A stretch of 64,000 nt of DNA from Corynespora cassiicola (taxonomy: Eukaryota; Ascomycota; Dothideomycetes; Pleosporales; Corynesporascaceae), in assembly GCA_022059125.1 (NCBI GenBank), contig JAEUWY010000023.1:1364001-1428000 (forward strand). Reading direction: 5' to 3'. Positions 47,051 to 59,322 of this stretch are shown piece by piece; the first letter of the stretch is position 1; the number at the start of each line of letters is the position of its first letter. The notes beneath the pieces are model-generated. The model searched no databases. It saw only the letters and a list, made by a program, of their open reading frames with translations, and had not been told where the DNA came from. The position numbers were made by a program, and so were the translations under genes.

Positions 47051-49669
47051 GAAAGCTCTACCATGGTGGGTCGGCCAAATGCTTGGAATGAGTGAGCCAA
47101 ACTTTCTGCGCAGTTTCATACATATGGCTGGAGGTCGAGGCGCCCGAGCAAAAACGACATGACTCAATGTGCTCCATCAACTGACAGATAAGCTCAAGGT
47201 TGTAGGCCCGGGCCGTGGCCCCACCACGAAGCGCCGTGCGTTTTGAAAACTTCAGCCCACACATTGCATCAAGGGAGCTGCGCCGCTGGATCACAAATGG
47301 TAGGTACTGTAGAATATGGAAACCGGTGGGCAAACATTGGCCGACAGAGGCGGGTTGTAACCGATCATATAGGGCAAGGGGGCGGCAGGTAGCTGCCTTG
47401 GCAGAGACTGATGACCAGAGCACAAGAGGCGAAGGCGAATCCAAGGAACCATATGGAAATGGGAAAACAAACCAAGAAAAGGTGCGATGGGCTTTAGGAT
47501 TTGCACAAGAGCATTGTCGGCCAAATTGCAGGCCTGCCGGACATGATACGGTTGGACCAAAGATGCGTCGCCGTGCAAGCGAAGGCGCGCCCGCCTGGTG
47601 ACGAGATTTTGGACAGATGGTTTTCCGGCCAGAGCAGCCAGGGAGTAGACAGCGGGCGGGGCTGTCAGAAGCGGACGAGGAATGCGCGGCGACTGCAGTA
47701 ATGGAGAAGGGCGTCTGGGGGCCACGGCGATTGGCCCCGGTTGCCAACGGCGGGGGCTCGACTAGTGCGAGGCTCCATGCACGCAAGGCGGGCTTCAACC
47801 TTGGAAAGTTCCGACAACAGGCCCTTTGCCGTACCAGACTGCAGCGCAAATGCTCCGGGTTGGGAGGGCGACAAGTCTTCGCTCGCCACCCGGGCGGACG
47901 CTCAATGGACGCTCGGTGGAGGGGCTGGGGGCGGGGACACGGTCGGGGCAGAGGCAGGCGGCCTGGGGGTGCCGGCGGCACCATCCATGGTGGACGTGGG
48001 CTGGGCGGAAGGAGCGGCGGCGGCAAGGTGCTGAGGCGAACAAAGGACTCGTCGTCAGCAGAGTTTCACGTCCGTGTCGAGTCGGGCGGGCTATTTAACA
48101 AAGCTGGCCTGACTCGGCCGGGCAGATGACAAGGCCATGTCAACAAAAGCAAACCATGGCTGGCGATGCCATTTGCCGCGGAGCAGGTAGTGTGTGCGCC
48201 AGCCAAGTGGGCCACAGGGATGAAGCCGACGGCATGCCGCTGATGAGCAAATTGGCCGTGGGCGGCGGCAATCGCGCGTGCGGTAGCGAGCCGTGGTAAA
48301 AGGGGTACGCCTGGGCACGTCCTGGCCATGTCCCGTGCGAGGGCGAGGGCGAGGGCGCTGCCCGTCGGGGAATTGAGACGGTCGTCTGGTGGAGGTTGAT
48401 GTGCGTGACGCGCCACCATCTCATGCAGCCGGCCAGGTCGTCACAGAGCAGCCAGCGGAGCATCCTCTCTTCCTTTCTTTTGGCAACGGTGACATGCCGT
48501 GCTGCGATCGGTGAGGCCAAGGGCGAGGTCGAGGTCGAGGTCGAGGGCCAGGGCGGTTGTGTGTGTGTGTGTGTGGTCGGGAAGCCGAAGCCAAAGCCGC
48601 CGGCTGCGGGATGAATGTGCAGGGCACGTGAGCGCCGACGAAGAGCCTCTGAGAGCTCTGGAGGAAGCTGCTCCTGCATGGCTGGGCTGTTCCTGCCCCT
48701 TCTGCCCACCCCATGATGGCCGCGGCTACGACACGACCGTTGCCATCGCCATCACCTACACCATCGCCGCCATCACCGTCACCGTCACCAACACGACCCC
48801 TCTCCCTCTGTCATGGCCAAGGCGTGCCGCAAGGTTCCAGTCGCGGCGCGCCCCATGCAGGGCTGATGTTTTGTTCTTCCGAAGCACCGGCATCGGCTCT
48901 CGAGCGCCTCGGCCCGCGGCGGCTGTGGGTTGTTGGAAAGCGGCCATGCAGGCTGGGAATTGCTCTCCCTCCTGCTCGCCTGCCAGAACTCGCGCCCTCC
49001 CTCCCTCTGCCTCGTTGCGTGCTGTCCCAGCCTCCCCCATGGCGCGCGGCGAGCTGTGCGGCGAGCTGTGCGGCGAGCTTGGGGCTTGGTCAACCACGAC
49101 TAACCTGATCATCCCCTCGGCCCGCCTGTCCGAAGGCGGCCTACCTGGGCGCTTCGCGATCCATCACCCCTGTTCGCTGCTGCTGCTCGCTGCTTCAGCC
49201 CAACGTCGACATCCATCCTCTTTTCGCCCTAGCCTCCGGTGGAAATGCATCCCTGCTTCCCCGAATGCCTTGCAGTGACCGTCACTGCGCAGCCTGCGCG
49301 GCTGGCACACCAGCTGCGAGATGGCCTCCGTCCCCGCAAATCACACGGGCGCAAACACGCCGCATTCACGGCTAGCGAGGACGATACGACGACCCATGCC
49401 TAGCTCGCCGTGCGACAGAGCTGCTCATCCTTCGTCCACGCCGCACTCTGCGGACGACACACAGCACCACCTCGGAATGGCCTCTTCCCATCTCTCTCGC
49501 CTCCCATCTCGTGCGACGTCCGACTGCAATGCGACGAGGCCCACGTCTGCTCTGACGCCCTGATGCTCTGGCACTCTGAATCGCCCTGTGTTCGCACTGC
49601 TGCCCGCTGCCCGCTGCCCGCTGCCCGCTTGACCCTCCGCCGCCTGCTGCCGCTGCTGCTGCCGCAATC
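47051..49669. other. GC-rich region upstream of the His-rich protein gene
   Basis: Long overlapping frames on both strands (for example 47,058-48,026) are Pro/Arg/Gly/Ala-rich and look like by-products of GC-rich DNA. Simple repeats: GAGGTC units at about 48,517-48,545, a GT run at 48,557-48,575, three TGCGGCGAGC units at 49,052-49,080, and TGCCCGC heptamers at about 49,599-49,630. It is probably a long promoter/5' UTR region with no supported gene. Confidence 0.55.
49599..49630. repeat. TGCCCGC heptamer array
   Basis: About four tandem copies of TGCCCGC shortly before the ATG of the His-rich protein gene. The reverse complement unit GCGGGCA forms another array at 53,379-53,415. Confidence 0.85.
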
Positions 49670-51203
49670 ATGGGAGCCGACTTGAATTCCATCCTGATCC
49701 AGGACCACCATCGCCATCACCACCACCACCACCACCCACAGCCCTCGCCCTCGCAGCCCGCTTATTACAACCCGACGTCTTCCACGTCCATCCCTCCGAG
49801 CTTACCCAGTGTCGCCCAGCTTCTGTCGACGACGCCGTCCTCGTCTGCCTCCATGGCTGCAGAGCACAAATCCGACCCTTGGTGTAATGCATTCCCGCCG
49901 CCCGCCGCCAAACGCTACGACTCCCACTCTGCACCTACTCCTGCCCCCACCCAGGATCTCTCGCCCAAAAACCTGACCCGCCCTCTTCCACTGCCGCCAC
50001 CTTCTTCCTCTTCTTCCTCTTCGGCTTTGTCAGCGTCGCCCTCCTTGCCGACATCTTGGACAGCAGTAAATCACCACCACCACCATCACCAAAGGTATGT
50101 GTTGTTTGCTTGCTGACTATCGTTGCTCTGACCGTGGTGACAGCTCCGCGCCATCTCTGTTCCATCTTCCTGGCAGTACAACATCACCATCAACTACTAA
50201 GGACGGAGAGCCCCAGTTCCATAGACATTCCCTCCCCCAACCGTTTCTTCCTTCCTCGGATCCTTGTCAAGACCTCCTTCTCCCCACTTGTAACCCCTCT
50301 TCCCCCATTAACACCGCAAACCCCAAAAGCAACGCTCCGCTGAGACGACGAGCACGCTCTGCCTCGTGGGCCGAACCCCCCAAAACCACCAAGTCGCTGG
50401 AGACGCTATCCGTGCCACCTGGGTCGAAGGCCGGCTCTTTCCCCAACACCCCACCTTCTCCAGTCCCTTCTCCAGTTTTGTTCGACGCTCTGGGCCAGCC
50501 CCATCAACATCGGCCGACTATTACTCCAACAGATCGCCTGCACCAATCCACGAAGAGTCGTCCGCCCAGTGTCGACCTTGGCCTTGCAAAATCCCACTTG
50601 CCTTCATTCCCTAGGCTGCCGATCTTGTCCGCCGAGGATTCCCGGTTGCTGGACAACGAATCTGGGACCGACATGCCCCCGCCTCCGCCTCACAGTGCTT
50701 CCAATGGTTCTCATCCTGTTGCGCTTTCTTTTGCCGACACAATCCCTCCCTCTGCTGCATCTGCTGCCTCTGCTCCCTCTACTCGACGAGAACACATGTC
50801 CAGACACTGCCTGCGTTGCGGAGCTGAATGGGTTTTTTCATTCCCTCAACTCGACAACGAATCTCGCCAGGCCAAGACCCTGAGTGATCTGGAAAATGGT
50901 ACAGAGGTTTTGCAAATGCAGATCCGAAAATGGGGCCAGCAGTCCCAGTCAGATTACCAAAACTGGGCAAGTCATCACCAAGTCGTACCAGACGATGAAA
51001 GCGCCCCCGGTACCTGCACTCCATCCGTAGCCGAGCGTACCGACAGCTCTTCGGGAAACAGTAAACGGAAATCAGAGAATTTTCTGGCAGACGTCCAGGT
51101 ACCGCCAAAGCAACGTCGTTTGAATTTCGATTCCTCACCTCCGCCGAAATTATGTGAGACGACACCGCCCCCCGATTACTATCAAATTCGGTTGATCACG
51201 TAA
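49670..51203 (+). CDS. His-, Ser/Pro-rich protein of unknown function (2 exons)
   Basis: Model: join(49670..50094, 50144..51203), 494 aa. The 49-nt intron has GTATGT...ACAG ends and a CTGAC branch-like site, and the frames join. The N-terminus carries a His run (residues 13-22) and a second one precedes the intron. Long Ser/Pro-rich, disordered stretches follow. The most structured part is near residues 365-425: HCLRCGAEWVFSFPQLDNES, then a predicted helix with EVLQMQIRKW. One CX2C is visible, too little for a known zinc finger. A basic patch, KRKSENF...PPKQRRLNF, near the C-terminus could be a nuclear localisation signal. It is possibly a transcription-related protein, but I do not recognise the family. 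Confidence 0.75.
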
Positions 51204-52026
51204 GATGATACTCAAGTCGATGCTGCGTACTTTTTGCTAACGACTCAAGTGGTGAAACATACAACACCAAATCAGAAAGCATGGCTAGAATTATGCATTG
51301 CGAGCGAGCCCCGGCTGCATACGAACGGCCGCCCAATAATGAGCACAACATGTGGCTTGACCCCAACGGTTCTAGGACCTCGCAGGCGACTCCAACAAAC
51401 GAGAAGCCGGCCCATGTGGCTCCCAAAGACAGCAAGGACCAGTCGGGTGCTTGAGCCGATACTATATATGAACTTCAGGTCAAGGCCGACTAAGGGCCGA
51501 CGCCTGGAATATATATCATGATCACGATCATGATCACGATCACGATCCGAGTTTGATTCTTTTTTTTTTTTCCTCATGACATAGTACTACTACTCGACTT
51601 GTTGCTTTGGTAAGCATGGCGAAGGGTTTCGGCAGGACACAAAATACTGATTTAAGCATGGATGGAACTCATAAGCGCGACATAGTCGGCCATGGAAATG
51701 CATTCTGGTTGGACATGGTGTTTTTATTTTTCTTCTGATATGTTGCGGTTTGTAGAGGAGGAGCATTGTTATACCCCATCATCCCTGCTTCCATGGACCA
51801 TATTTCGATTCTGTTGAAGCATGCTGCTGCCGTTGCAAAGTGGACGGCCCATTGCGTCGGTCGGGGAGTGGCCTGCAACGGGACAGCGGCAAAGCGTGAA
51901 TAAAGTTGGTTCGTTCTGCTTTTGGGTACTCTCCAGGGCTGCTACTACATGCCACTGCTGCCACTGCTTCGACTGCTACTGATGCTGCTGCCGCTGCGCA
52001 TGGCATGACATGCCGTGATGGTTTTC

Positions 52027-52058
52027 GCACCACGCACCACGCACCACGCACCACGCAC
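52027..52058. repeat. GCACCAC heptamer array
   Basis: Four to five tandem GCACCAC units in intergenic GC-rich DNA. Confidence 0.85.
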
Positions 52059-52882
52059 CGCAGCCAGGACCCTTCGCTTAGGGACCACATCGCTTCAAGA
52101 CGCCATCCAATGGAATTGGGCCAAGTGAGTGCCGGCGGATGTGCTGATGGGGCGAGACAGGAGAGTGGAAGCCGGGGCGGAGGCCAGATTTGGCCGTAGT
52201 GGATGCAAGAAATTATGACGCTGCATGTGCGGGAAGGATGGTGGAGAGCAGGCGGTCATGTCTTCACCCTCCTTTTGGCCCCGCCGGCTGGCTGCACAGA
52301 GACATGACATGCAGCGCCGAACCAAGCTTGTGGCCCCAAGCACTGGAGGGAGGCACGGGAAGATGAAGGCACACAGAGGGCGGTGGCAAAGAGGCAGGTT
52401 CCCGTCACCAAGACGTGTCAGTAGGTGCAGAGAAGACTAAAATCGGGAGTGCGAAAGCGTGCTCGAGGCGCTGGCAGCTGCTGGGCAAGGGGGAGCGAAT
52501 GCAAGTGATCGCATAGGGCCATGTCGACGCCTCGTTGATTCGCCCCTGGAGCACGAGGGGCCCAACGGGCGAGGCACGACTCAGGCCCGGACGATGCTGT
52601 GACCTCGGGATGCAGCCAGGCCGGTTGGCCGGATTATCGTCGTTGTGCGATCGGTGAGCGGAGGGAGCGGGTCAACAGACGATGGCTGGAAGCAGAGACT
52701 CGGCAGCCTGTCCACTCGCCTCCCACAGCCAATCGCCCCCGGATCAGCAGAGGGGCTCGCTGCGACCATGTGAGTACGGATGAAGCAGACAGTGGCCGAG
52801 AGGCACCCTTGCCGAGCCCTCGTCCCTTGCTGCGTGCATCATCAATCATGACACGAGTGGGAAGAGGGCAAGCCCGGCCAGC

Positions 52883-52918
52883 GACTCGACTCGACTCTAC
52901 TCGACTCTACTCGACTCT
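52883..52918. repeat. CGACTCTACT minisatellite
   Basis: Tandem ACTCGACTCT/ACTCGACTC units, about 3.5 copies, intergenic. Confidence 0.85.
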
Positions 52919-53378
52919 CCCCTCCCTACGGCCCGGTCCGGCCAGTGCTGGTACACGTCGGTTGCGCCGAGCCGGGCAGTCCAGGTGGATACCCTCATCC
53001 CCGCCTGCCATGTCGTTGTCGTGGGACGAGGGAACGATGCTGCAATGTCCAAGAGCGAGATCTGGTGGCGGGCGGAGTGGAGAAGGTCTGGGCTGGCCAT
53101 CCCCAGCCGGGCTAACATCGATGCGCTCCCAACAAATGCGCCCCTGTCCCTACTGTGTGTAGGTACCGCACTCCATCGTCTGGCCTGCCGCCGGGTGAGA
53201 GGCATGAACATGGCCATCGCCCTCTTTTTCCGCCCGGAGATGGGCGCCCAGACCCACGTCGGTGGAGATACCCGAGCTTCTGGTATAGGCACGCGACCCG
53301 CCAGTTCCATATTGCGCTTCCACGCCGCCGTCGGCCCTGAGGCTAGAGTGCGAAGGCTGACATGCTCTCTGCGAGCCA

Positions 53379-53415
53379 ACGGGCAGCGGGCAGCGGGCAA
53401 CGGGCAACGGGCAGT
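53379..53415. repeat. GCGGGCA/ACGGGCA heptamer array
   Basis: About five tandem heptamers, inverted relative to the array at 49,599-49,630. The two arrays flank the His-rich protein gene and its downstream region. Confidence 0.85.
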
Positions 53416-55552
53416 GCGCAACGGCCATCGAACAGCTGCACCGACCATAAGCTGCATGCGCACGCCAATGTCAATCGGCTTGGCAGTGCCCGCCACCCTC
53501 CTCTCTCGCCGTCGCGTGGAATCGGGCCGGATCACGCAGGGTCAGGCTCAATCTACGGTGCATGCCTTCTTGAAGCTCCAGCATCGTCGACGAGCGCAGT
53601 GCCGTCCGCCGGCTGCATGTGTCCATGTCCGCAGCGGGTATGGCGTCGAGCCACGTAGCCACACCTTGACCGACCCATCGTCCATTCCATGCCCTTCTCT
53701 CCTGCAGCTGCCTTGCCACGCTCGCGGGACGGCGAGTTTGCCGTTTCGGCACTCGGTCGACCGTGCATTGCTTTGGTCCGACTGGGAATCCACTTCGATC
53801 CCGCTTCCCCGCCCTGTCCCTATTCGCAGCCATTGCCAACGACAGCATGGCTGGAGCGGCCACCTGCATTCAAGCCTCGTCACCCTGCTCCGCTCCCGGC
53901 CATCCCACGCAATGTGTCCTGTGGAAAGGTCCAAAGGCCCAAGGGGAGGCCATCTCTGCATTCGGCCATTCGACCCTTTCCTGCCGCTTACGAGTCTCGC
54001 ACAATCGGGAAAAAAAACATCGACATTGTTATCCATTCACGGTAACCTCCCCTTGGTATCCTTCCGTCACCTTTCAACGCCGTCTATTTTTGCTCCCCCT
54101 GCCATCTTTGCCCTCGCCGTGCTCGGAATCTGGGGTCGTGGGTCCCTGTTGGAGCCTTTCCCGACCGTCCAGATTATGTTTTGGTGGGGGGCAAAGCGAA
54201 TCCGGTACACTGTGCATAGCCAATAGCCTCCGACAGCCACTACCCAAATGGCGTTTTCATCCGTGGAGAGAGCTGCGTTTGTGGGTACAAGTGCCCAGAA
54301 GAGTCATGTCTCTTGACTTGGCTCCATAACCCGCTGACCCGCTGGGGCAGGGTCCACAACGGCTACGTACTCACACAAAAACCATCTCAAGCATGCAAGG
54401 AAGGGGAGCCCCGTGTTCTGTGCAGACAAGCCGCCCTTTCTTTCGACAAGAGCTCCGACCTTTGGGTATTTCAACCTTGCAGGAAACCACCAGTGGAGCG
54501 GACTTCTTTACCGAAACCCCTAATATCGAGGGGGTTGCGGGTGCGCGCAGCATGCCCAATTGAATGTAGTGTCAGCTGATCCGAGAGTACCAATGGAGTG
54601 GTTGTGCAGGCATGTCGTCTCGTAATGGTGCCTCGGGGCAGGCTGCGCTACTTACCCGGCTGCTCGCACAAGAATTTAATCGCATCGCAACCGAGACTGG
54701 CCTGGATTCATCGTCCAGCCTTCTGACAAAGTGGCTCGTTGCATGCCAAAGTTGGCTATGAATGATGAGTGCCGTGTGTACATTGGATTGATCCTAGTCG
54801 GGGGCCCGCTACGCCCATGCGTCTCACTGCCCGATTCGACCGCCCATGATTCATCAGAGAGTTTAATTGTTGTATGCCGCATGCGACTTCAGCCCGCAAA
54901 CGTGGCACGAGCCGCTATTAGAAGGATGGCGTTTCAACAGCCAGATACTACTCTGCGGACATGGGTGTCAATTATTTTGCAAGGGCACGAGAAGGACAAA
55001 CGGTCGGCCGAACTGCGAGTCGATCCAAGCCCATGTTGTGGTTTCGTAGGGCTCTTTAGTGTGACGAAGAAAGGAACCATCCGGTTCGCCATGGTCCTAG
55101 CTGTGCTCCGCGGAATAACTGGCTAGGCTAGTAGGCATGCGTTGGTATTGGCATGCCGCTGATCTCGAATCGGCGAGATGCCGCTGCCGCGAAAGAAGTG
55201 GATGGGCGACATGGAGAAGAATCCCTCCACAAATCTGCGCGACAACATACTTTCTAGAGTATGCGACAGTCGGATCAAATGCGGAATTATCCGTGGCTTT
55301 AAAAGTCTCGCTTCCTGCATGCATCTCTTGGAAGCTGGACCGTATTGGCTCCATGCTCCAGTCGTTGCGAAGAGGCATATTACTAATCATGGATTTGCCG
55401 CCAGTGTCAAGGATCTAGCTCAAGACCGCACCGAGGGCTATGTGTAGTCTTGGTGGATAAATCATATCGGATATATAAAAGACCACAATAACATCACGCA
55501 ATACCTATATTACACGTTCGTGAAGATGGTGTTGATAAGTTTAGACCGTTTC

Positions 55553-56058
55553 TCAAGTATGATGATGCACAGTCAGCAGGGAGCCTTGGTCTTGTAATAG
55601 CTCCCAGGAGATATCCTTCGTGGCCTCCAATCCCGCTCCGAAGCTGAAAATCGACTGCAAAGTAACACACACTCTGGGACGGGCAACTTTAAAATTCGGT
55701 CCAAGTTCTAGTACTTCACCGCTTATCGTAACAGAGGCCTTGGCGTAAAACGCTTCCTGGCAGAAGGACGACTCAGGGCATCATCCCTCTATCATGCTCC
55801 TCTGAACAATGTACACGTTGCATGTGTAGTCATCTTGATGATTCATGACCGGCATATATGCACCAAGTGAAAGTCCTTGTACAGAGAAAAACTTGGGTTG
55901 TTCCTTTGATTCCGCTCCATGTCTTGAGCCACAATGCATGAAATTGATGGTCAAGTTTTGATCTATCAGAACTGACCGAATAAAGGCCGTTGCCTCTTGT
56001 TGGCCCTCTAGGAGCCAATTGGTGCTGCCAATTGATACGAGAATGAAGGGTCGATGGC
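55553..56058 (-). CDS. Possible small spliced gene or relic, C-terminal part
   Basis: On the minus strand one frame reads like real protein from about 56,058: GHRPFILVSIGSTNWLLEG, then AFIRSVLIDQNLTINFMHCG, then FFSVQGLSLGAYMPVMNHQD. A TGA in frame can be removed by a 60-nt intron (55,816-55,757, GTGTAC...TGCCAG). This joins DYTCN to EAFYAKASVTISGEVLELG and runs to a stop at 55,553. The residue mix and the clean splice favour coding sequence. The start exon could not be found: upstream of 56,058 the frame hits a TGA. Family unknown. It could equally be a decayed gene. Confidence 0.4.
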
Positions 56059-56265
56059 CCTTTCACCACTGTTTCCGATGTCTTGTGGATAGAAAAGACA
56101 CGGGTAGCAAGGCCTTTGCCCAACAATGGATTGCTATCCGCATCGTCGATGGAGTGCACAGACCGACAAAGTCGGGGGGGGGGGGGGTTAGTGCAACGAA
56201 ACTGCTACACAAATTGCGACTGGTAGCATGGATACAGCGATGGCGCTTGGTAGAAGGGCCTCGAG

Positions 56266-56367
56266 TCACTGCTCGGTCTTTGAGACGGAGCAGCCGTAGG
56301 CTCCGACATCACGAACATCAGTGACGTTGCAGTTCCAGTTGGCCTTCTTGCAGGAGAAGAGCTTAGC
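56266..56367 (-). CDS. Possible terminal exon of a small Cys-containing protein
   Basis: After an acceptor-like ATTTAG, the minus strand reads AKLFSCKKANWNCNVTDVRD followed by VGAYGCSVSKTEQ and a stop: 33 residues with three Cys, typical of the end of a small secreted fungal protein. No first exon or signal peptide was found upstream. Two G-runs (14 G at 56,174-56,187 and 11 G near 56,429) lie either side. Treat it as a fragment or relic. Confidence 0.35.
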   Translation of the reverse strand, partial: AKLFSCKKANWNCNVTDVRDVGAYGCSVSKTEQ

Positions 56368-56399
56368 CTAAATGCTTGAAAGAAGGGGCTTTCTGCCAA

Positions 56400-59280
56400 T
56401 TATAGTGATAGATGCGTTCGGTGGCAGTGGGGGGGGGGGAGCCGGGTCTGGCGCGCATGCCGCTCGTGTGCAAGAGGTAACTGTAAGGAGAAAGACCTGG
56501 GATGATCCAACACCTCAGTCTAGGTAGTAGGCCCGTTTCGCCTCATTCTCTACTTCACCCCATCATTTTGCCTTATTTTCGGGACACGAGGCCAGCAAAT
56601 GGGTAGAAGCCGAGCGACAATGAGAAACCGAAATTTCCGAGTACCTGCCTACACAAATCGGGCATGGCAAGGATTTTAGCAGTGTCAAGCCATAACGCCC
56701 TTTGCTACGTCGTAGATACGAATGTACAGACCCAAGCACCAACTCTTCACACCAAGTACTTGTACACGCCTGGATCGATAATTTGTCACCCTCCAGGAAC
56801 TTACCGGGATCCTAGCGTGATCCGTGGGTGAGAAGCACGAGGTAACTAACGGTCAGCGCCAAGCTCGTTAGCGAGGCATCAGCGACAATCAGCAACTCCA
56901 GTTTTGTAGTCGACGATGACCCTACGATCCGAGTGATTTAGTCTTAATCATCGGCTAACGGCCCAGCCATAGCTTCGGAGAGATCTGGGAGGGGCGCTTG
57001 CCGTGTTTTGACCCGGTCGGTACGATGCGCCAAGTGATGACGACCCGTCTGCACACCACGACAGATACCCCTTGTGCTCTTGTACCGAGGAAGCGGTTGT
57101 GACAGTGAGGACACATCGTCCCTTGCATCATGAATCAGTGGGAGATGCCACCTGTGCCATTTCAACACGTTGGAGATGGCCAGTTCCCTACCATATGGAG
57201 CCAGCCGACGTCGGCTACACTGGCCAGCCAGTGAGAGCCCTTCCGGCCCAGATCTTGGGACAATCTCGGCCCTTCCACAAAGGATCTATCCGAGCGTCGT
57301 GATCGAAGCACAAAGTAGACGATATATGCCGAGCCGCTTTGAGGCAATCGCGGCAAGGACGGAATGAATGTGGCATTGCCGAAGATCCTTTGCGTCAGTG
57401 TCGCGGAAGCTCTGTGGACCAGCGGGATGAGGGTCGAGATGACCCGGAAGACATGATAAGCCTGAATGATAGCTGACGTAGTGGAGTGGGATAAAGATGG
57501 AACCCTCGTGTGAAAAAAAAATCGGGATCTGGGATGGGTTGATCGACACTAGTACAGAACAGGAACTTTGACAGGAGTGTTGCGATCCAAGGGTCAGATC
57601 ACGGACTCTTCGGTAGTTTGTTGCCTCTATTATGCCCTACGCGATGCGAAAGTCCAAATGCAGTAGAATGGATAGCCATCGCATTTCCAGATCACTCCAC
57701 GTTGCGTCCCTTGCAGGAATCCATCCCAGCTCCTGTCGCATCCCGCACTACTGCCAAAAGAAATGTTCGCTTTTCACTCTAAACCAAACATATTTGAGAG
57801 TTTCACTCTCTTAGCCTAGGCGAGCCGAGCAGACTAGAAAGGATACCCCATTCAAAGGCCTCCACACATGACTAGCACATCCACGTCTGATTGGCTGCCC
57901 AGCACAAACATGTTGGATAGCTCTTGTTTAGGAAAATCGATAGGACGCTTCATGGATGAACCTTCAAACAGTACAGCGATCAATGGTGAATTCCATTTCC
58001 TACTCTAAAAGGTAGGTAATCCACGTGAGGTTCATATTCACCAATATGGAACAAAACGTACGATGTTCTTGTGCTAACAATAACACCGGTAAAAGCAGTA
58101 TAATAAATAGACAATCAAATTACTCTATCCTTGCTGGCTCGATAGTATAAGCTCTAGGATATGGGCTGCCTAGGGTACTGATATGAGGGTTCGCGTAGCA
58201 ATCAGTCGCACGCTTGGAGGAGCGCAGTCACTGCGCCCTAATTGAAAGCCCGCTAACTACAAAGCGAATCTGAATTACTGCCATAAAGTATAGTATAACT
58301 TTAAACCCCCGGCTAAGGCCACACCAATCCTAAGCTTCCCATCCAAGGTCCGGTGATGTATACGCTGAATATTCACGAGCGGCGTCTTGCGAGAGGTCGA
58401 ACGAGGTTGTTCATGCGAGGTCGTGGGGTGGCCTAACTGACATGAGACATGATAACGGTGTATCAATAGTAGGGCATCGCTTACCCAAGTGAAATATGTG
58501 ACCAGCCTACTTTTCTGCACTTGGTCCTGTGCCAGGCCGTTCAGGCGGTTCGGGAGTACCTCCAGTGCCGGACATCTTTGATGCTGTATGATGAAATTTA
58601 CCTGCTTCTTCTATTGGGTATAATCGTAGCTAGATCATTTTTTGTGGCAGTGGCGTATAGGTGAATGGGAGCTCAAAGCAGAGAGAAATGTCGGTATTTC
58701 AGATTATGCGGATAGAGGCCAGGCTCGACGTTTATATGCGTTAGAAATCACTCATGCAAGGGACACATAATCGGGAAAACGCAAATGGATTCCACCCTTG
58801 GCAGAAAGTCCGCCCTGGAGAGGCATCCTTTTCCTGCAATCTCAATGGCAAAGTCCCTATCCTCGGCACGATCGTCTGTTGCCATTGGATCGATACCTGC
58901 TTGCTATGTTGCTCATGCAGTGTAGTAGCCAGACAAGGAGCCGACAGCCTGGTAGATATGTACCACACCTGCGAAACCTTTCGAAATTCGCAAACCAAGT
59001 GTCACCACTGGCAATAAGCGGTGAAGCAAAGCCAGGTATGTCACCCGAAGAATTTGGCAGTAGGAGTAACACAACAGGTCTCTTAAAGCAAACATGGGGC
59101 ATTAAATTCTTTCGCAGTAAATCATGAAACAAATGATAGTGTCCGGACGCACATTTGACTTCATCAATGCTTTGTTTTTCTCAAAAGTTCTATGTCCAGG
59201 CCGCTAGATTTTCTGGGCGTATGAGTACGGATGTCGGAAAGAGGATATAAAAACTCACCTCATATCCACAAGTTGTCTTT
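56400..59280. other. Intergenic, no gene recognised
   Basis: Nearly 2.9 kb with only short frames lacking family features on both strands (for example around 57.1-57.5 and 58.75-59.1 kb). No tRNA-like or repeat structure was found apart from the G-run at its start. Confidence 0.5.
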
Positions 59281-59322
59281 TCAACGCCATTGATTCATAG
59301 TCAAGCCCTAATTTGGGTATTG

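Larger units (their letters stand above)
51204..55550. other. Long gene-poor GC-rich stretch
   Basis: No frame shows a recognisable family. The 413-codon frame at 52,985-54,226 is overlapped by equally long frames on the other strand and has random-looking composition. Simple repeats: ATCATGATCACG units at 51,516-51,547, GCACCAC heptamers at 52,027-52,058, TCGACTCTAC units at 52,883-52,918, and GCGGGCA heptamers at 53,379-53,415. An 89-codon frame at 55,178-55,447 (plus) is a weak coding candidate. Confidence 0.5.

Noticed and set aside
47058..48026. 322-codon minus-strand open frame
   Set aside because: Pro/Arg/Ala-rich composition, several equally long frames overlap on both strands, and no domain is recognisable. 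Typical of GC-rich non-coding DNA.
48499..49278. 259-codon plus-strand frame in front of the His-rich gene
   Set aside because: Starts in the GAGGTC/GT simple repeats and consists of low-complexity Arg/Ser/Thr. No splice link to the downstream gene could be justified.
52985..54226. 413-codon plus-strand open frame
   Set aside because: Longest frame in the gene desert, but it has random-looking composition, contains simple repeats (GCGGGCA array) and is overlapped by long frames on the other strand.
55830..56159. 109-codon minus-strand frame
   Set aside because: Only its first third reads protein-like. The adjacent frame (SIGSTNWLLEG...) is more coding-like over the rest, so this ATG frame is probably a shadow or a frameshifted relic.
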